Counted from the first letter of the stretch, positions 42,804 through 49,829 are shown. The stretch is DNA of 64,000 bases from Firmicutes bacterium AF25-13AC (GCA_003478935.1 QUFP01000004.1:1-64000), one strand, 5' to 3'. Translations and numbers: made by a program. The notes: generated by a model not told the origin, from the sequence alone.

Positions 42804-43625
42804 CTATTTTCTGTGTTTTCTGGCTCCGATCTCTTCCAGATCCTGCACAAGTTCCTCTGCCACTTTTCTGTAGTCTTTGGTTGCTTTGCCATTTTTACTA
42901 AAGACCGGAAGTGGCAGCCCTTCCAGCGCCGCCTTTTGCACCATGACGCTGCGCGTGATCGCAGCATCAAACGCATTGTAGCCGCTGCCATTATGTAACC
43001 ACTCCTCAAATTCTCGATTCGTCTTGTTATTCTGTTTCATGGTGAACAACGCCTTCAGTTGCAAATCAGGCTTGATACTCTTCAGATCATCTACCTGCTC
43101 CTGCAATTGCTGTAGGCCATCAATCTCATACCCGCCAAACGGAACCGGCGCCACAATCAGGTCAGATGCAATCAACGCATTCAGAACCGTCATATCGAGA
43201 CCAAGCGCACAGTCAAAGATTGCAACATCATATGCGATATACCATCTTTCCATTGCCTCCAGACGCTCCAGTGCTCGATCCAGAATGTGCAACTGCTCGG
43301 CCTCCGTGTCCTGCAACACCTGTGCATTGGCCTGCATCAGATACATATTGGCCGGAATGACATCAATAATTCCCTTTGCCTCTGGATCTAAACAGGTTGC
43401 TCTCACTGTGCAATTCTCCGGATCTTCCTGCCCCTGCATGATTGAGTGTGTACCTCTGCTATCTGGGCTATACTGTCCGAGAGCCTTGCTCGCATTTCCC
43501 TGCATATCACAGTCGATCAAAAGCACGTTCTTTCTGTGTTCTGTTGCCAGGATCGTTGCCAGGCTTACTGCTGTTGTTGTTTTCCCGATTCCTCCCTTGA
43601 GGTTTAAAATTGCTATTCTTTCCAT
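42804..43625 (-). CDS. ParA-family partition ATPase
   Basis: 273 residues. Deviant Walker A LNLKGGIGKTTTAVSLA near residue 6, Walker A' motif LLIDCDMQGNASKALG, Walker B VAIFDCALGLDMTVLNAL. The length and motifs fit plasmid or chromosome ParA/Soj. The ParB-like gene follows. It would move phage DNA copies in the cell or control replication. Gene order Rep-ParA-ParB is plasmid-like. Confidence 0.9.
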   Translation of the reverse strand: MERIAILNLKGGIGKTTTAVSLATILATEHRKNVLLIDCDMQGNASKALGQYSPDSRGTHSIMQGQEDPENCTVRATCLDPEAKGIIDVIPANMYLMQANAQVLQDTEAEQLHILDRALERLEAMERWYIAYDVAIFDCALGLDMTVLNALIASDLIVAPVPFGGYEIDGLQQLQEQVDDLKSIKPDLQLKALFTMKQNNKTNREFEEWLHNGSGYNAFDAAITRSVMVQKAALEGLPLPVFSKNGKATKDYRKVAEELVQDLEEIGARKHRK

Positions 43626-43652
43626 GTCTTTGAGTCCCTTCCTAAAATTTCT

Positions 43653-44621
43653 TTATTTCTCCTGTGTCTTTTGTATCTCCAATTTCTGTTTTTGCCCTTT
43701 TCGCATCCGCACACGGATGTAATAGCGACCATTAAACGAGTTATAGTAAACGTTCGAGTCGGTGTACACATAGCCTTCATAGCGAAGTTTTCCTCCTCTA
43801 GTTTTTACTGACTCCACATACTCGCGGATATAATCATGGCTTGCGACCATTTTGTCGATATCCCTTGGGCGTGTTTGGTGATGTTTACGCTGCGGTGGCT
43901 GCTCTAAGTTTGTGCTGCAGCTCCAGCGTTTTTTATGTTTTTTTCTTTTTGTATCTGCCACTGGTTTGACCATATATCTGATCGCACCTTCAATACCGTT
44001 CTCATCTTTCTCGATCCACCTGTACTCATTTCTCCCGCCATGCTTCCAGGTTGTCATAACTGTGTCCGCATCCAGCAAAGAATCCATCAGAAGATGATGA
44101 TGAATCCGCACTACTTTTTCGTCTTCGTCCACCTCTTCCGTAACGTAGACATACTTCGCGTTCGGGAGCCCCTTCCTTTTTCTCTTCGCATTCACGTTGC
44201 GAAGGAATTTTTGCATATTAGCGTTTGCGACCTCTATGCTGGCCGGAGCATCTGAGTAGGTCAGCGTAACCCACAGATCCCCTTCTTTGAAGTTGTGTTC
44301 ACAGAGCTGCCAGAAGCGCTTTCGAGCCAGTCTGCCATTCAGCTCCTTTTGGGCCTTCTGTTGCTTGCGTTTATCAATAGGTTTTATCCCTTCAGCTTTT
44401 GCCTGTGTCCTAGTAAACTCCGGGTAATACTCGATCTCCAGCTGTTCATCCGCGAACTGTTCCTTGGTAGCATATACCCCGTTCGCCTTGCCTTTTTGCA
44501 GCAGCTGTTCTATGAAGTACTCATTTAGATCCTCTATACTCTGATCATACTGCTCTTGGTAGTCATACTCTATGTAGTGTGGCTTTCTGCCCTTACCTGT
44601 CGTTCTTTCTTTTCCCGCCAT
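43653..44621 (-). CDS. HUH-type (rolling-circle) replication initiator
   Basis: 322 residues from the ATG at 44621 after AAGGGAG; upstream in-phase codons lack a site. Relaxase-like motifs: WVTLTYSDAP (motif 1), the metal-binding HxH block VRIHHHLLMDSL (motif 2), and a later catalytic-Tyr region (ASHDYIREYVESV). This matches the replication initiators of rolling-circle phages and plasmids, which nick one strand at an origin. The upstream noncoding region 44622-44849 may hold the origin. Followed directly by parA and parB. Confidence 0.8.
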   Translation of the reverse strand: MAGKERTTGKGRKPHYIEYDYQEQYDQSIEDLNEYFIEQLLQKGKANGVYATKEQFADEQLEIEYYPEFTRTQAKAEGIKPIDKRKQQKAQKELNGRLARKRFWQLCEHNFKEGDLWVTLTYSDAPASIEVANANMQKFLRNVNAKRKRKGLPNAKYVYVTEEVDEDEKVVRIHHHLLMDSLLDADTVMTTWKHGGRNEYRWIEKDENGIEGAIRYMVKPVADTKRKKHKKRWSCSTNLEQPPQRKHHQTRPRDIDKMVASHDYIREYVESVKTRGGKLRYEGYVYTDSNVYYNSFNGRYYIRVRMRKGQKQKLEIQKTQEK

Positions 44622-44752
44622 ACTCTCATCTCCCTTATGTTTTCTGTTTTTCCGGTAATGAACTGGCGGAACCCGGAGGGAATGTGCAGAGATGTTAATA
44701 TACATTACAAGCCCGATTAAGAGGGCATCCCTCTTTTTTCTCGCGCTATATA

Positions 44753-44843
44753 TTGCATTTTCTTGCACTATGTATTATACTAAGTTTGAAATAAAGTTCG
44801 TCCACAGCGTTGCCGCCAAACAACGTAGCTGTGGACGTTTTTT
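44753..44843 (+). ncRNA. Candidate small antisense RNA upstream of the rep gene
   Basis: On the plus strand, TTGCAT (44753-44758), 17 bases, TATACT (44776-44781), then about 7 bases to a likely start near 44788. A strong hairpin CGTCCACAGC/GCTGTGGACG (44799-44837) follows with six T residues to 44843, giving an RNA of about 55 bases. It is opposite to the leader of the replication initiator. In rolling-circle plasmids such antisense RNAs control Rep levels. No expression evidence exists here. The rest of the 228-base gap holds another small plus-strand hairpin with a T run at 44719-44740. Confidence 0.4.
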
Positions 44844-44849
44844 CATTTC

Positions 44850-45185
44850 TTATGCCTTTAAGATCTTCTCGATCATCTCATTCAGATCCTTTATCGTTTC
44901 TGGTGTCTTTATCTGTTCAAATTTGCTTTGGATTTCGTCAAGCTTTGCGTTAAAGTCTTTGATTTCTTCGCTCGTTGGAAGCTCCATAACCGGATTGCTC
45001 GGTCTTGCTTCCATGCCTCCTGCGACAATTCTAAGTACAGTCTCACAGTCTTCCTCTGAGTCGTACTCTGCCACTTTCGTTCTTATACCGCTCTCCCCCT
45101 CTATGAACAGATATTTGCCATATGCACCAAGTCTCTTTCCTGTCATCTCCTGCAAGAACAATCTGTCTTGTGACATTACAAACAT
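44850..45185 (-). CDS. Hypothetical phage protein
   Basis: 111 residues, AAGGAGG 7 bases before the ATG. RLFLQEMTGKRLGAYGKYLFIEGESGIRTKVAEYDSEEDCETVLRIV then a C-terminal coiled coil (EIKDFNAKLDEIQSKFEQIKTPETIKDLNEMIEKI). No family recognised. It lies in the early operon before rep. Confidence 0.7.
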   Translation of the reverse strand: MFVMSQDRLFLQEMTGKRLGAYGKYLFIEGESGIRTKVAEYDSEEDCETVLRIVAGGMEARPSNPVMELPTSEEIKDFNAKLDEIQSKFEQIKTPETIKDLNEMIEKILKA

Positions 45186-45198
45186 TACAATATCCTCC

Positions 45199-45444
45199 TT
45201 ATTTATAATTTTCGTATTTGTTACCTATGCAAATGATTTCTCTGATGCAAGCTTCTGGAACCCGTTTATCCTGGGCAAATGCCTCCCATTGTTTTTGTAA
45301 CTCTTCTTTTGCTGTCTCCGGCGCTTCTACACTTATTATCACTCTACCGCTATGGCCATCACTGATGTACTCAACTCGGTAAATCGGATTCTCTCGTTCT
45401 GGTACCCACAGCGCCCGATTCCGAAATGCCTCCAATACCGTCAT
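45199..45444 (-). CDS. Hypothetical phage protein
   Basis: 81 residues with AAGGAG before the ATG. Single small alpha/beta-type domain (YRVEYISDGHSGRVIISVEAPETAKEELQKQWEAFAQDKRVPEACIREIICIG). No family recognised; likely an early-gene accessory. Confidence 0.68.
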   Translation of the reverse strand: MTVLEAFRNRALWVPERENPIYRVEYISDGHSGRVIISVEAPETAKEELQKQWEAFAQDKRVPEACIREIICIGNKYENYK

Positions 45445-45458
45445 TTTTTCATATCTCC

Positions 45459-45554
45459 TTGACTTTTTAGCCGTAAATGTGTATGATTATATTGTCTTTG
45501 GGTGTCTTTTGACATCTCCGCCGATTTTGCTTGCGACTTAATCGGCGGTTTTTT
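45459..45554 (+). ncRNA. Candidate small RNA in the early region
   Basis: Plus strand, inside a 158-base gap between two minus-strand genes: TTGACT (45459-45464), exactly 17 bases, TATGAT (45482-45487), then a likely start near 45494. Transcription would end at a perfect 9-bp hairpin CCGCCGATT/AATCGGCGG (45518-45548) with six T residues. The predicted RNA is about 60 bases. Both promoter and terminator face away from the early genes. A host or phage small RNA is plausible; it has no known relative that I can name. Confidence 0.42.
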
Positions 45555-45602
45555 ATACCTTTTTTTCATTTCCTCCTCTGCCTCTAACCTTCTTATTTGT
45601 GT

Positions 45603-45974
45603 TCACGATATCTGATCCCTAAAGTCAACGACCTCTTCTCCGGTCTGCATACTGTAAATATAATTGCCTGTTTCAGCATCCGAGATCAAGACTTCATAGC
45701 CCAACCACTTCGAATATCTCTCAAAAAACTGGCATCCCTGTCGCTTTACTTTTATTACTGTGCATTTGCTCTCTGGAACGCCAACAGGTATCTCATATTC
45801 CTCAGCCGAGAATATTTCCTGCTGTACATCATCCTTAAAAACCGTTACTATGAACAGTCCCTTCTCTCTTCTCTTTGCACTCAGTACTGGCCCAACATTC
45901 ACCAGAGACGTCAGTACATCTTGCGATTCAGCACAACTTTCATATGCTGCAGTCTCCTTGTTCTCTTCCTGCAT
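45603..45974 (-). CDS. Hypothetical phage protein
   Basis: 123 residues: VLSAKRREKGLFIVTVFKDDVQQEIFSAEEYEIPVGVPESKCTVIKVKRQG, ISDAETGNYIYSMQTGEEVVDFRD. The N-terminus overlaps the previous gene by 64 bases in another frame, and the ribosome site is weak. No family recognised. Confidence 0.62.
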   Translation of the reverse strand: MQEENKETAAYESCAESQDVLTSLVNVGPVLSAKRREKGLFIVTVFKDDVQQEIFSAEEYEIPVGVPESKCTVIKVKRQGCQFFERYSKWLGYEVLISDAETGNYIYSMQTGEEVVDFRDQIS

Positions 45975-46180
45975 TCTTCAGTACGATCTGACATCCGATA
46001 GATTCTATCAAACTGAATTCGCCAAGCTTCCATTGCCTCTTTATATGCAATTTCGTCTTGTGCGAACAAATCAACTCGGTCTGATCTGATATGTACAATA
46101 TAGTTGCCCATTACCTGCTCATACTTACGCTGCAATTCATCCAGCTTTTCAAGCTCCCTCTTTAAACTTTCTTTTACCAT
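45911..46180 (-). CDS. Hypothetical phage protein, coiled coil
   Basis: 89 residues from the ATG at 46180, 7 bases after GGAGG (an ATG six bases earlier is too close to the site). Charged helical protein (VKESLKRELEKLDELQRKYEQVMGNYIVHI). Resembles the 65-residue protein two genes upstream in its helical, EKAWR/MEAWR-type pattern, so the two may be distant paralogues. Confidence 0.65.
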   Translation of the reverse strand: MVKESLKRELEKLDELQRKYEQVMGNYIVHIRSDRVDLFAQDEIAYKEAMEAWRIQFDRIYRMSDRTEECRKRTRRLQHMKVVLNRKMY

Positions 46181-46355
46181 CGTCATTCCTCCTTTCTTCG
46201 CTTGTCTGAATGTCTTTTTTCTTTGTGATCTTGATGTCACTTAAGACCACACCATGTTCCTCTGCCCAAATGGTATATAATACCGTCAAGATTTTTTCTC
46301 CTGATGGTGGTGGATTTCTAATGGGTTCTGTAAGCAGAACTTTTCTTTCTTCCAT
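46149..46355 (-). CDS. Hypothetical phage protein
   Basis: 68 residues with GGAGGAG before the ATG. MEERKVLLTEPIRNPPPSGEKILTVLYTIWAEEHGVVLSDIKITKK is a frequent small early phage gene form. Overlaps the next gene. Function unknown. Confidence 0.7.
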   Translation of the reverse strand: MEERKVLLTEPIRNPPPSGEKILTVLYTIWAEEHGVVLSDIKITKKKDIQTSEERRNDDGKRKFKEGA

Positions 46356-46357
46356 AT

Positions 46358-46555
46358 CTAGCTCCTCCCTGTGAGCAAGCAGACTTTATTGAGCTGCTTT
46401 CTCCATGCTTTTTCCGTTTCAATCCATGCCTTTTGGGCTTCCTTCCATGTATGAGGAGGTTCTGAGGCAATACACGAAAGAAAGTGTTGAAAGGCTCGTT
46501 TGTGCTCTTCTTCCAGCTCGATCAGCTTTCTATTCTCTGTTTCTATCTGATCCAT
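46358..46555 (-). CDS. Hypothetical phage protein, helical
   Basis: 65 residues from the ATG at 46555 after AGAGGAAG. Helical, charged (METENRKLIELEEEHKRAFQHFL, then EAQKAWIETEKAWRKQLNKVCLL). No family recognised. First gene of the early block after the protease remnant. Confidence 0.65.
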   Translation of the reverse strand: MDQIETENRKLIELEEEHKRAFQHFLSCIASEPPHTWKEAQKAWIETEKAWRKQLNKVCLLTGRS

Positions 46556-46571
46556 TTCTCTTCCTCTGTGA

Positions 46572-47014
46572 GTGGGGTCTGCATCATTGCGCAACATCCT
46601 AAATCTTTTTATTCAAGAGTCCATGATCGTTCTTGAATCCGACTACAATACTCTTTCCGCAATTGAAAATCTGGTTATGCCCGGTTGTCCTATGGGAATC
46701 TATGATGATACTAATTTTCTTCCAGTGCTAAGAAGAGGAATAACCGCATCCCATCCTGCCTATTCTTTTAAAGGAGCTTCTGAATTCTTATCAGACATTT
46801 CATGTTTTCCAGGATCAAGTGGATCACCAATCTTTTTGGATATCCTGATTATCAAAACATGCACTATCATTTTGGAACCTCAAGAATACGATTACTTGGA
46901 ATCCAATGTCGTTCATATACCAATACATCTACCGGCGAATCACTTAATCTTGCTGTTGCTCAGCAAGCTCGCTTCTTATTAGACTTCAAGCCTATTCTTG
47001 AAAATTTTGTCTAA
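46572..47014 (+). pseudogene. Remnant of a trypsin-like serine protease
   Basis: Lies on the strand opposite to the early phage genes. It shows the catalytic-serine block SCFPGSSGSPIF and the preceding LVMPGCPMGIYDDTNFLPVLRRGITASHP of trypsin-like proteases of the DegP-distant type found in mobile elements. The N-terminal part with catalytic His and Asp is missing. At 46831-46835 one T of a run is missing: with six T the frame continues through FGYPDYQNMHYHFGTSRIRLLGIQ to a stop at 47014. So it is a decayed or truncated accessory gene. A plus-strand terminator (47064-47100) follows. Confidence 0.65.
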
Positions 47015-47135
47015 TTCCTATTTTCTCGCTTGTTGGTTTAACTGTGATTGTTTGTTCTGTGCACTCCAGGCTACTGCGAATAGCCTGGAGCTCTTTCTTT
47101 ATGGCTACCAATTCCTGATAAATTAACTTGAGCAT
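46992..47135 (-). CDS. Small phage protein
   Basis: 47 residues (MLKLIYQELVAIKKELQAIRSSLE...), with a strong AGGAGG 7 bases before the ATG. The helix ELVAIKKELQAIRSSLE is common in small early phage proteins. A 10-bp inverted repeat inside it doubles as a plus-strand terminator for the overlapping protease remnant. Function unknown. Confidence 0.62.
   Translation of the reverse strand: MLKLIYQELVAIKKELQAIRSSLECTEQTITVKPTSEKIGIRQNFQE
47064..47100 (+). terminator. Plus-strand terminator behind the protease remnant
   Basis: Perfect 10-bp stem CTCCAGGCTA/TAGCCTGGAG with a 7-base loop, followed by CTCTTTCTTT. It lies 50 bases past the end of the protease remnant and within the small minus-strand gene. 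Confidence 0.65.
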
Positions 47136-47146
47136 ACTTTTACCTC

Positions 47147-47329
47147 CTATGCTGTTTTTACAGCTCCTCCTGTCGCCAGATCAAGACCAATCTTTACACC
47201 ACGCAGCAGTGCATCAAACTCCTTTGCCTGATCTGCTGTCAAAGTCTTTGTGAAGCTCAATATATCTTCTGCTTCTTTCTTGTTGTCTGCTGACAGAATC
47301 AAGCCTACAATTGATTTGTTTTCTTTCAT
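47147..47329 (-). CDS. Small phage early protein
   Basis: 60 residues (MKENKSIVGLILSADNKKEAEDILSFTKTLTADQAKEFDALLRGVKIGLDLATGG), first gene leftward from the repressor operators. Such a gene opposite a CI-like repressor is often a Cro-like or anti-repressor function, but this one has no recognisable helix-turn-helix. GGAGGAAACC lies upstream of the ATG. Confidence 0.75.
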   Translation of the reverse strand: MKENKSIVGLILSADNKKEAEDILSFTKTLTADQAKEFDALLRGVKIGLDLATGGAVKTA

Positions 47330-47356
47330 ATCGGTTTCCTCCTTATTATTTATTCT

Positions 47357-47477
47357 GTAACGTTTTTCGGTTTTGTTTTACCGATCTACGTTATCTTAAT
47401 TGTATATTATAACGTTTTTCGTTATTTGTCAATGACTTTTCTGTCTTTATATTGACTTTTTTAACGTTCTTCGTTAT
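47357..47477. promoter_or_regulatory. Three evenly spaced repressor operators
   Basis: Three near-palindromes sharing AACG-5-CGTT: 47357-47372 (centre 47365, AACGTTTTTCGGTT type), 47409-47425 (centre 47417) and 47461-47477 (centre 47469). Centre distances are 52 and 52 bases, five helical turns, so bound proteins would lie on one face. The outer two copies of the pair 47409 and 47461 lie inside the spacers of the divergent promoters. They are the likely sites of the CI-like repressor encoded at 47510. Confidence 0.72.
47406..47432 (-). promoter_or_regulatory. Leftward early promoter
   Basis: Minus strand: TTGACA at 47427-47432 and TATAAT at 47406-47411 with 15 bases between (or TAATAT with 17). 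Operator 47409-47425 covers the spacer and -10, which fits direct repression of the early operon. Confidence 0.62.
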
Positions 47478-47480
47478 TAT
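47452..47480 (+). promoter_or_regulatory. Promoter of the CI-like repressor
   Basis: TTGACT (47452-47457), 17 bases, TATTAT (47475-47480), 30 bases before the repressor start. The third operator fills the spacer, so the repressor probably controls its own gene. Confidence 0.7.
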
Positions 47481-47509
47481 AAAGAATATGGGAAGGAGGT
47501 GAGAAATCA

Positions 47510-47935
47510 ATGACTATCAACGAACGTGTTAGATATTTTAGAAAAGATATTTTGCACATGAACCAAACTGAATTTGCTCGTTCTATCGGAATGAAACAAA
47601 CAAGTGTTAGTTCTTTTGAAAAAGAGGGAGCTACTGTTTCTGATCAATCACTAAAAGCGATTTCTTCCGTTCATAATATCCGTGAAGAGTGGCTGCGAAC
47701 CGGTGAAGAGCCTATGTACAAGGTTCAGGAAACTTTCGATCTCAATAAGTTTGCAAAAGAGCGTGGCGCTTCCGATTTTGACTTGAAGATCGTTAAAGCC
47801 TATTTTGCGCTAGATCCTAAGATCCGTAAGATGCTACTTGAGCACTTTAGGTCAGAGCTGCTAGACGATGGCAACGAACATCCGAAAACACCAGAAGAAC
47901 TTGAAAGCCAATACAAAGTCGAAGACGCTGGCTGA
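47510..47935 (+). CDS. CI-like phage repressor with XRE helix-turn-helix
   Basis: 141 residues, GGAAGGAGG before the ATG. N-terminal XRE DNA-binding domain (VRYFRKDILHMNQTEFARSIGMKQTSVSSFEKEGATVSDQSLKAI), then a helical C-terminal part (DLKIVKAYFALDPKIRKMLLEHF). It lacks a LexA-type peptidase domain, so induction would not be by RecA cleavage. Should bind the three operators upstream and keep the prophage silent. Confidence 0.88.
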   Translation: MTINERVRYFRKDILHMNQTEFARSIGMKQTSVSSFEKEGATVSDQSLKAISSVHNIREEWLRTGEEPMYKVQETFDLNKFAKERGASDFDLKIVKAYFALDPKIRKMLLEHFRSELLDDGNEHPKTPEELESQYKVEDAG

Positions 47936-47944
47936 TCGGGCTGG

Positions 47945-47971
47945 GGCTGGGTAATGCACCCAGCCTTTTTT
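47945..47971 (+). terminator. Terminator of the CI-like repressor gene
   Basis: Perfect 8-bp stem GGCTGGGT/ACCCAGCC with a 5-base loop and six T residues, 10 bases after the stop codon. Confidence 0.9.
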
Positions 47972-47973
47972 AT

Positions 47974-48270
47974 TTAATTGAAAATTATGAGCTTACATTT
48001 ACCTTTAAAATTTTTATTGTAGTACAACGTGTTATTTGATCTGTAATATAGAGCATATACATTCGTATGTTTGTAGTAAACGTATTTTATTGTCATCACA
48101 TCAATCACCCTGCCCTCTCTTGCTAGCTGGGTGCAGATCCATATTACACACATAATTTGTGAAATAATACTGGTATTTTCTGGTAATTCATTGTTGGTGG
48201 CGATTTTTAGTTGACATTTTCTTGCTTTTAGATCTCTTTTATTTTTTATTGTTTCAATTTTGTTGAGCAT
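47974..48270 (-). CDS. Hypothetical phage protein divergent from the second repressor
   Basis: 98 residues, basic, Cys-containing (KCQLKIATNN, ISQIMCVIWICTQLAREGRVIDVMTIKYVYYKHTNVYALYYRS). GGAGGAAT before the ATG and a clear promoter of its own (48311-48339). It faces the second XRE gene, so it may be part of a regulated accessory module. No family recognised. Confidence 0.65.
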   Translation of the reverse strand: MLNKIETIKNKRDLKARKCQLKIATNNELPENTSIISQIMCVIWICTQLAREGRVIDVMTIKYVYYKHTNVYALYYRSNNTLYYNKNFKGKCKLIIFN

Positions 48271-48286
48271 TTTATTCCTCCTCTTT

Positions 48287-48330
48287 GCTCGTTTTGAGTA
48301 TTACTTTTGTATAATATGCTCATTTTGGGC
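48287..48330. promoter_or_regulatory. Two operator-like sites for the second repressor
   Basis: GCTC-TTTTG-type imperfect palindromes at 48287-48299 and 48318-48330, centres 31 bases apart (three helical turns). The second sits inside the spacer of the leftward promoter. The base pattern GCTCrTTTTGrGy differs from the AACG operators of the first repressor, so the two switches are separate. Confidence 0.55.
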
Positions 48331-48339
48331 ATATGTCAA
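48311..48339 (-). promoter_or_regulatory. Leftward promoter of the divergent accessory gene
   Basis: Minus strand TTGACA (48334-48339), 17 bases, TATTAT (48311-48316), overlapping an operator. Confidence 0.7.
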
Positions 48340-48368
48340 TATTTTTTTCATCAATGGATTTTAATTTA

Positions 48369-48397
48369 TTGACACCAAAAGATGAGGTATTTATAAT
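48369..48397 (+). promoter_or_regulatory. Promoter of the second XRE regulator
   Basis: TTGACA (48369-48374), 17 bases, TATAAT (48392-48397): full consensus at ideal spacing, 24 bases before the gene start. Confidence 0.85.
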
Positions 48398-48421
48398 GCA
48401 ACTATGATAGGAGGAAAAGTT

Positions 48422-48883
48422 ATGACTTTTGGAGAGCGTCTTACGCAATTAAGAAAAGAAAATGGGTATGCCACTCGAAGCGAGTTTGCAAATAAACTTG
48501 GCATTCCATGCACAACCTTGAGAAATTACGAAACCAATGCCAGAGAACCCGGATGTGCCTTCTTAAGACAAATATCCATTCTTTTTAATATATCAGTTGA
48601 TTATCTGTTAGGTCTTACAGATGATAAAGAAGTCCTAAATTCTTTTCGGATTCAGAAAAACGAGAAAGACTTAGTTGAAAACTATCGCCAATTAGACTCT
48701 CAAGGGAAAGAAGTGGTGGACTATATACTTATACACGAAATAGATTCTGCTAGATATCGAGAGTCCGCTCAAAGGCGCTTGCAAACTTATTCTGCACGTT
48801 TGTCTACGCATTTAATTGTGGCTGAACAATCTGCTGAATACTCTGCTCAAAACGATACCTTCGTAAACAGTAAGTTGGAGTAA
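48422..48883 (+). CDS. Second XRE-family regulator
   Basis: 153 residues from the ATG at 48422 (AGGAGG 7 bases before; an earlier ATG lacks a site). XRE domain LTQLRKENGYATRSEFANKLGIPCTTLRNYETNAREPGCAFLRQISILFNISVDYLLG, then a helical C-terminus (YRQLDSQGKEVVDYILIHEID). Two repressors about 0.9 kb apart suggests a second controlled module, the divergent gene at 48270 and perhaps the secreted protein after it. Confidence 0.86.
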   Translation: MTFGERLTQLRKENGYATRSEFANKLGIPCTTLRNYETNAREPGCAFLRQISILFNISVDYLLGLTDDKEVLNSFRIQKNEKDLVENYRQLDSQGKEVVDYILIHEIDSARYRESAQRRLQTYSARLSTHLIVAEQSAEYSAQNDTFVNSKLE

Positions 48884-48958
48884 CTTTATTGGTATTTGCT
48901 TGATTAGTTTTATTTTTTATGGTATTTTATGTTTATAAAAGATCTTAGGGAGGATTTT

Positions 48959-49813
48959 ATGAAAAGAAGAGTATTTCCACTGCTGTGTGCTACATTCTTT
49001 TGCATCAGCTCATTTTCGTCTGCTTATGCTTGGAATTTAAAAGACAAGATCGAAGAGATGGAAAGTGAATCTTATTCTGAAGAAGAAAACAGTCTGACAC
49101 ATTACGAAGATGACTATGTTGAATTCGATTACTATGATAGTGACGGAATCTTTATCGAGAGATATACTGGTGCTGGCTTTGCAAGATATACCTTTTCTGA
49201 TATTCAAGAACTATCGAATTCGGAAACAGTAGTAAATGTTGAGTTTGAAGTCAACAGTGAGTCTATTGTCAGTACGGACGATTATATGAAAAGGCTTTCT
49301 GGAAATGATGATTTCCAACTGCTTGAGGGCGAAGATCTAATCTGTTCTTATACGCATAATGATCAATATTGTATTTGCTCACTTGATAAATTACGCGACG
49401 GTTACTATCTAGCAACCACATATTCAACCGATTCAGAGTCCTTCGTGGTATCTGATTATCTTGATGATACGCTTAGCACTTTTACCGTTAAAGATACTTT
49501 CGATTCAATGCCAGAGGGTTTCCCTCAGAGATCTACGATATGTGCTTGGTTTTTTACACCAGATGACTGGATCATCGAAGATATAGAAGCTGCGCTTGAT
49601 ATCTGTAAGCAATATAGGACTCTTAAGCTTACTCATGATGAAGCCACCGAAAAAATTTCTGAATTGCATGATTTGTTGATCTCAACCAATGCCTCAACCA
49701 CTATGTCTGTTGTGAACTCCTATTTCCAATATGACAAAGCAGATATTTCCACAGCCATCTCTACTTTAGAAACATTCCTTAGTCGTCAATTCAGCGCTGA
49801 TGAAACTGAATAA
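48959..49813 (+). CDS. Secreted accessory protein of the prophage
   Basis: 284 residues from the ATG at 48959 (GGGAGGATTTT before it). Signal sequence in residues 1-25 (FPLLCATFFCISSFSSAYA), probable cut after AYA. The mature part is acidic, Ser/Tyr-rich, beta-type (YEDDYVEFDYYDSDGIFIERYTGAGFARYTFSDIQELS), with LRDGYYLATTYSTDS and a helical C-terminal section. No family recognised. Expressed beside the lysogeny genes rather than late genes, so it may change the lysogen surface or exclude other phages; this is inference. Confidence 0.72.
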   Translation: MKRRVFPLLCATFFCISSFSSAYAWNLKDKIEEMESESYSEEENSLTHYEDDYVEFDYYDSDGIFIERYTGAGFARYTFSDIQELSNSETVVNVEFEVNSESIVSTDDYMKRLSGNDDFQLLEGEDLICSYTHNDQYCICSLDKLRDGYYLATTYSTDSESFVVSDYLDDTLSTFTVKDTFDSMPEGFPQRSTICAWFFTPDDWIIEDIEAALDICKQYRTLKLTHDEATEKISELHDLLISTNASTTMSVVNSYFQYDKADISTAISTLETFLSRQFSADETE

Positions 49814-49829
49814 TTTTCTTGCTCACGTT

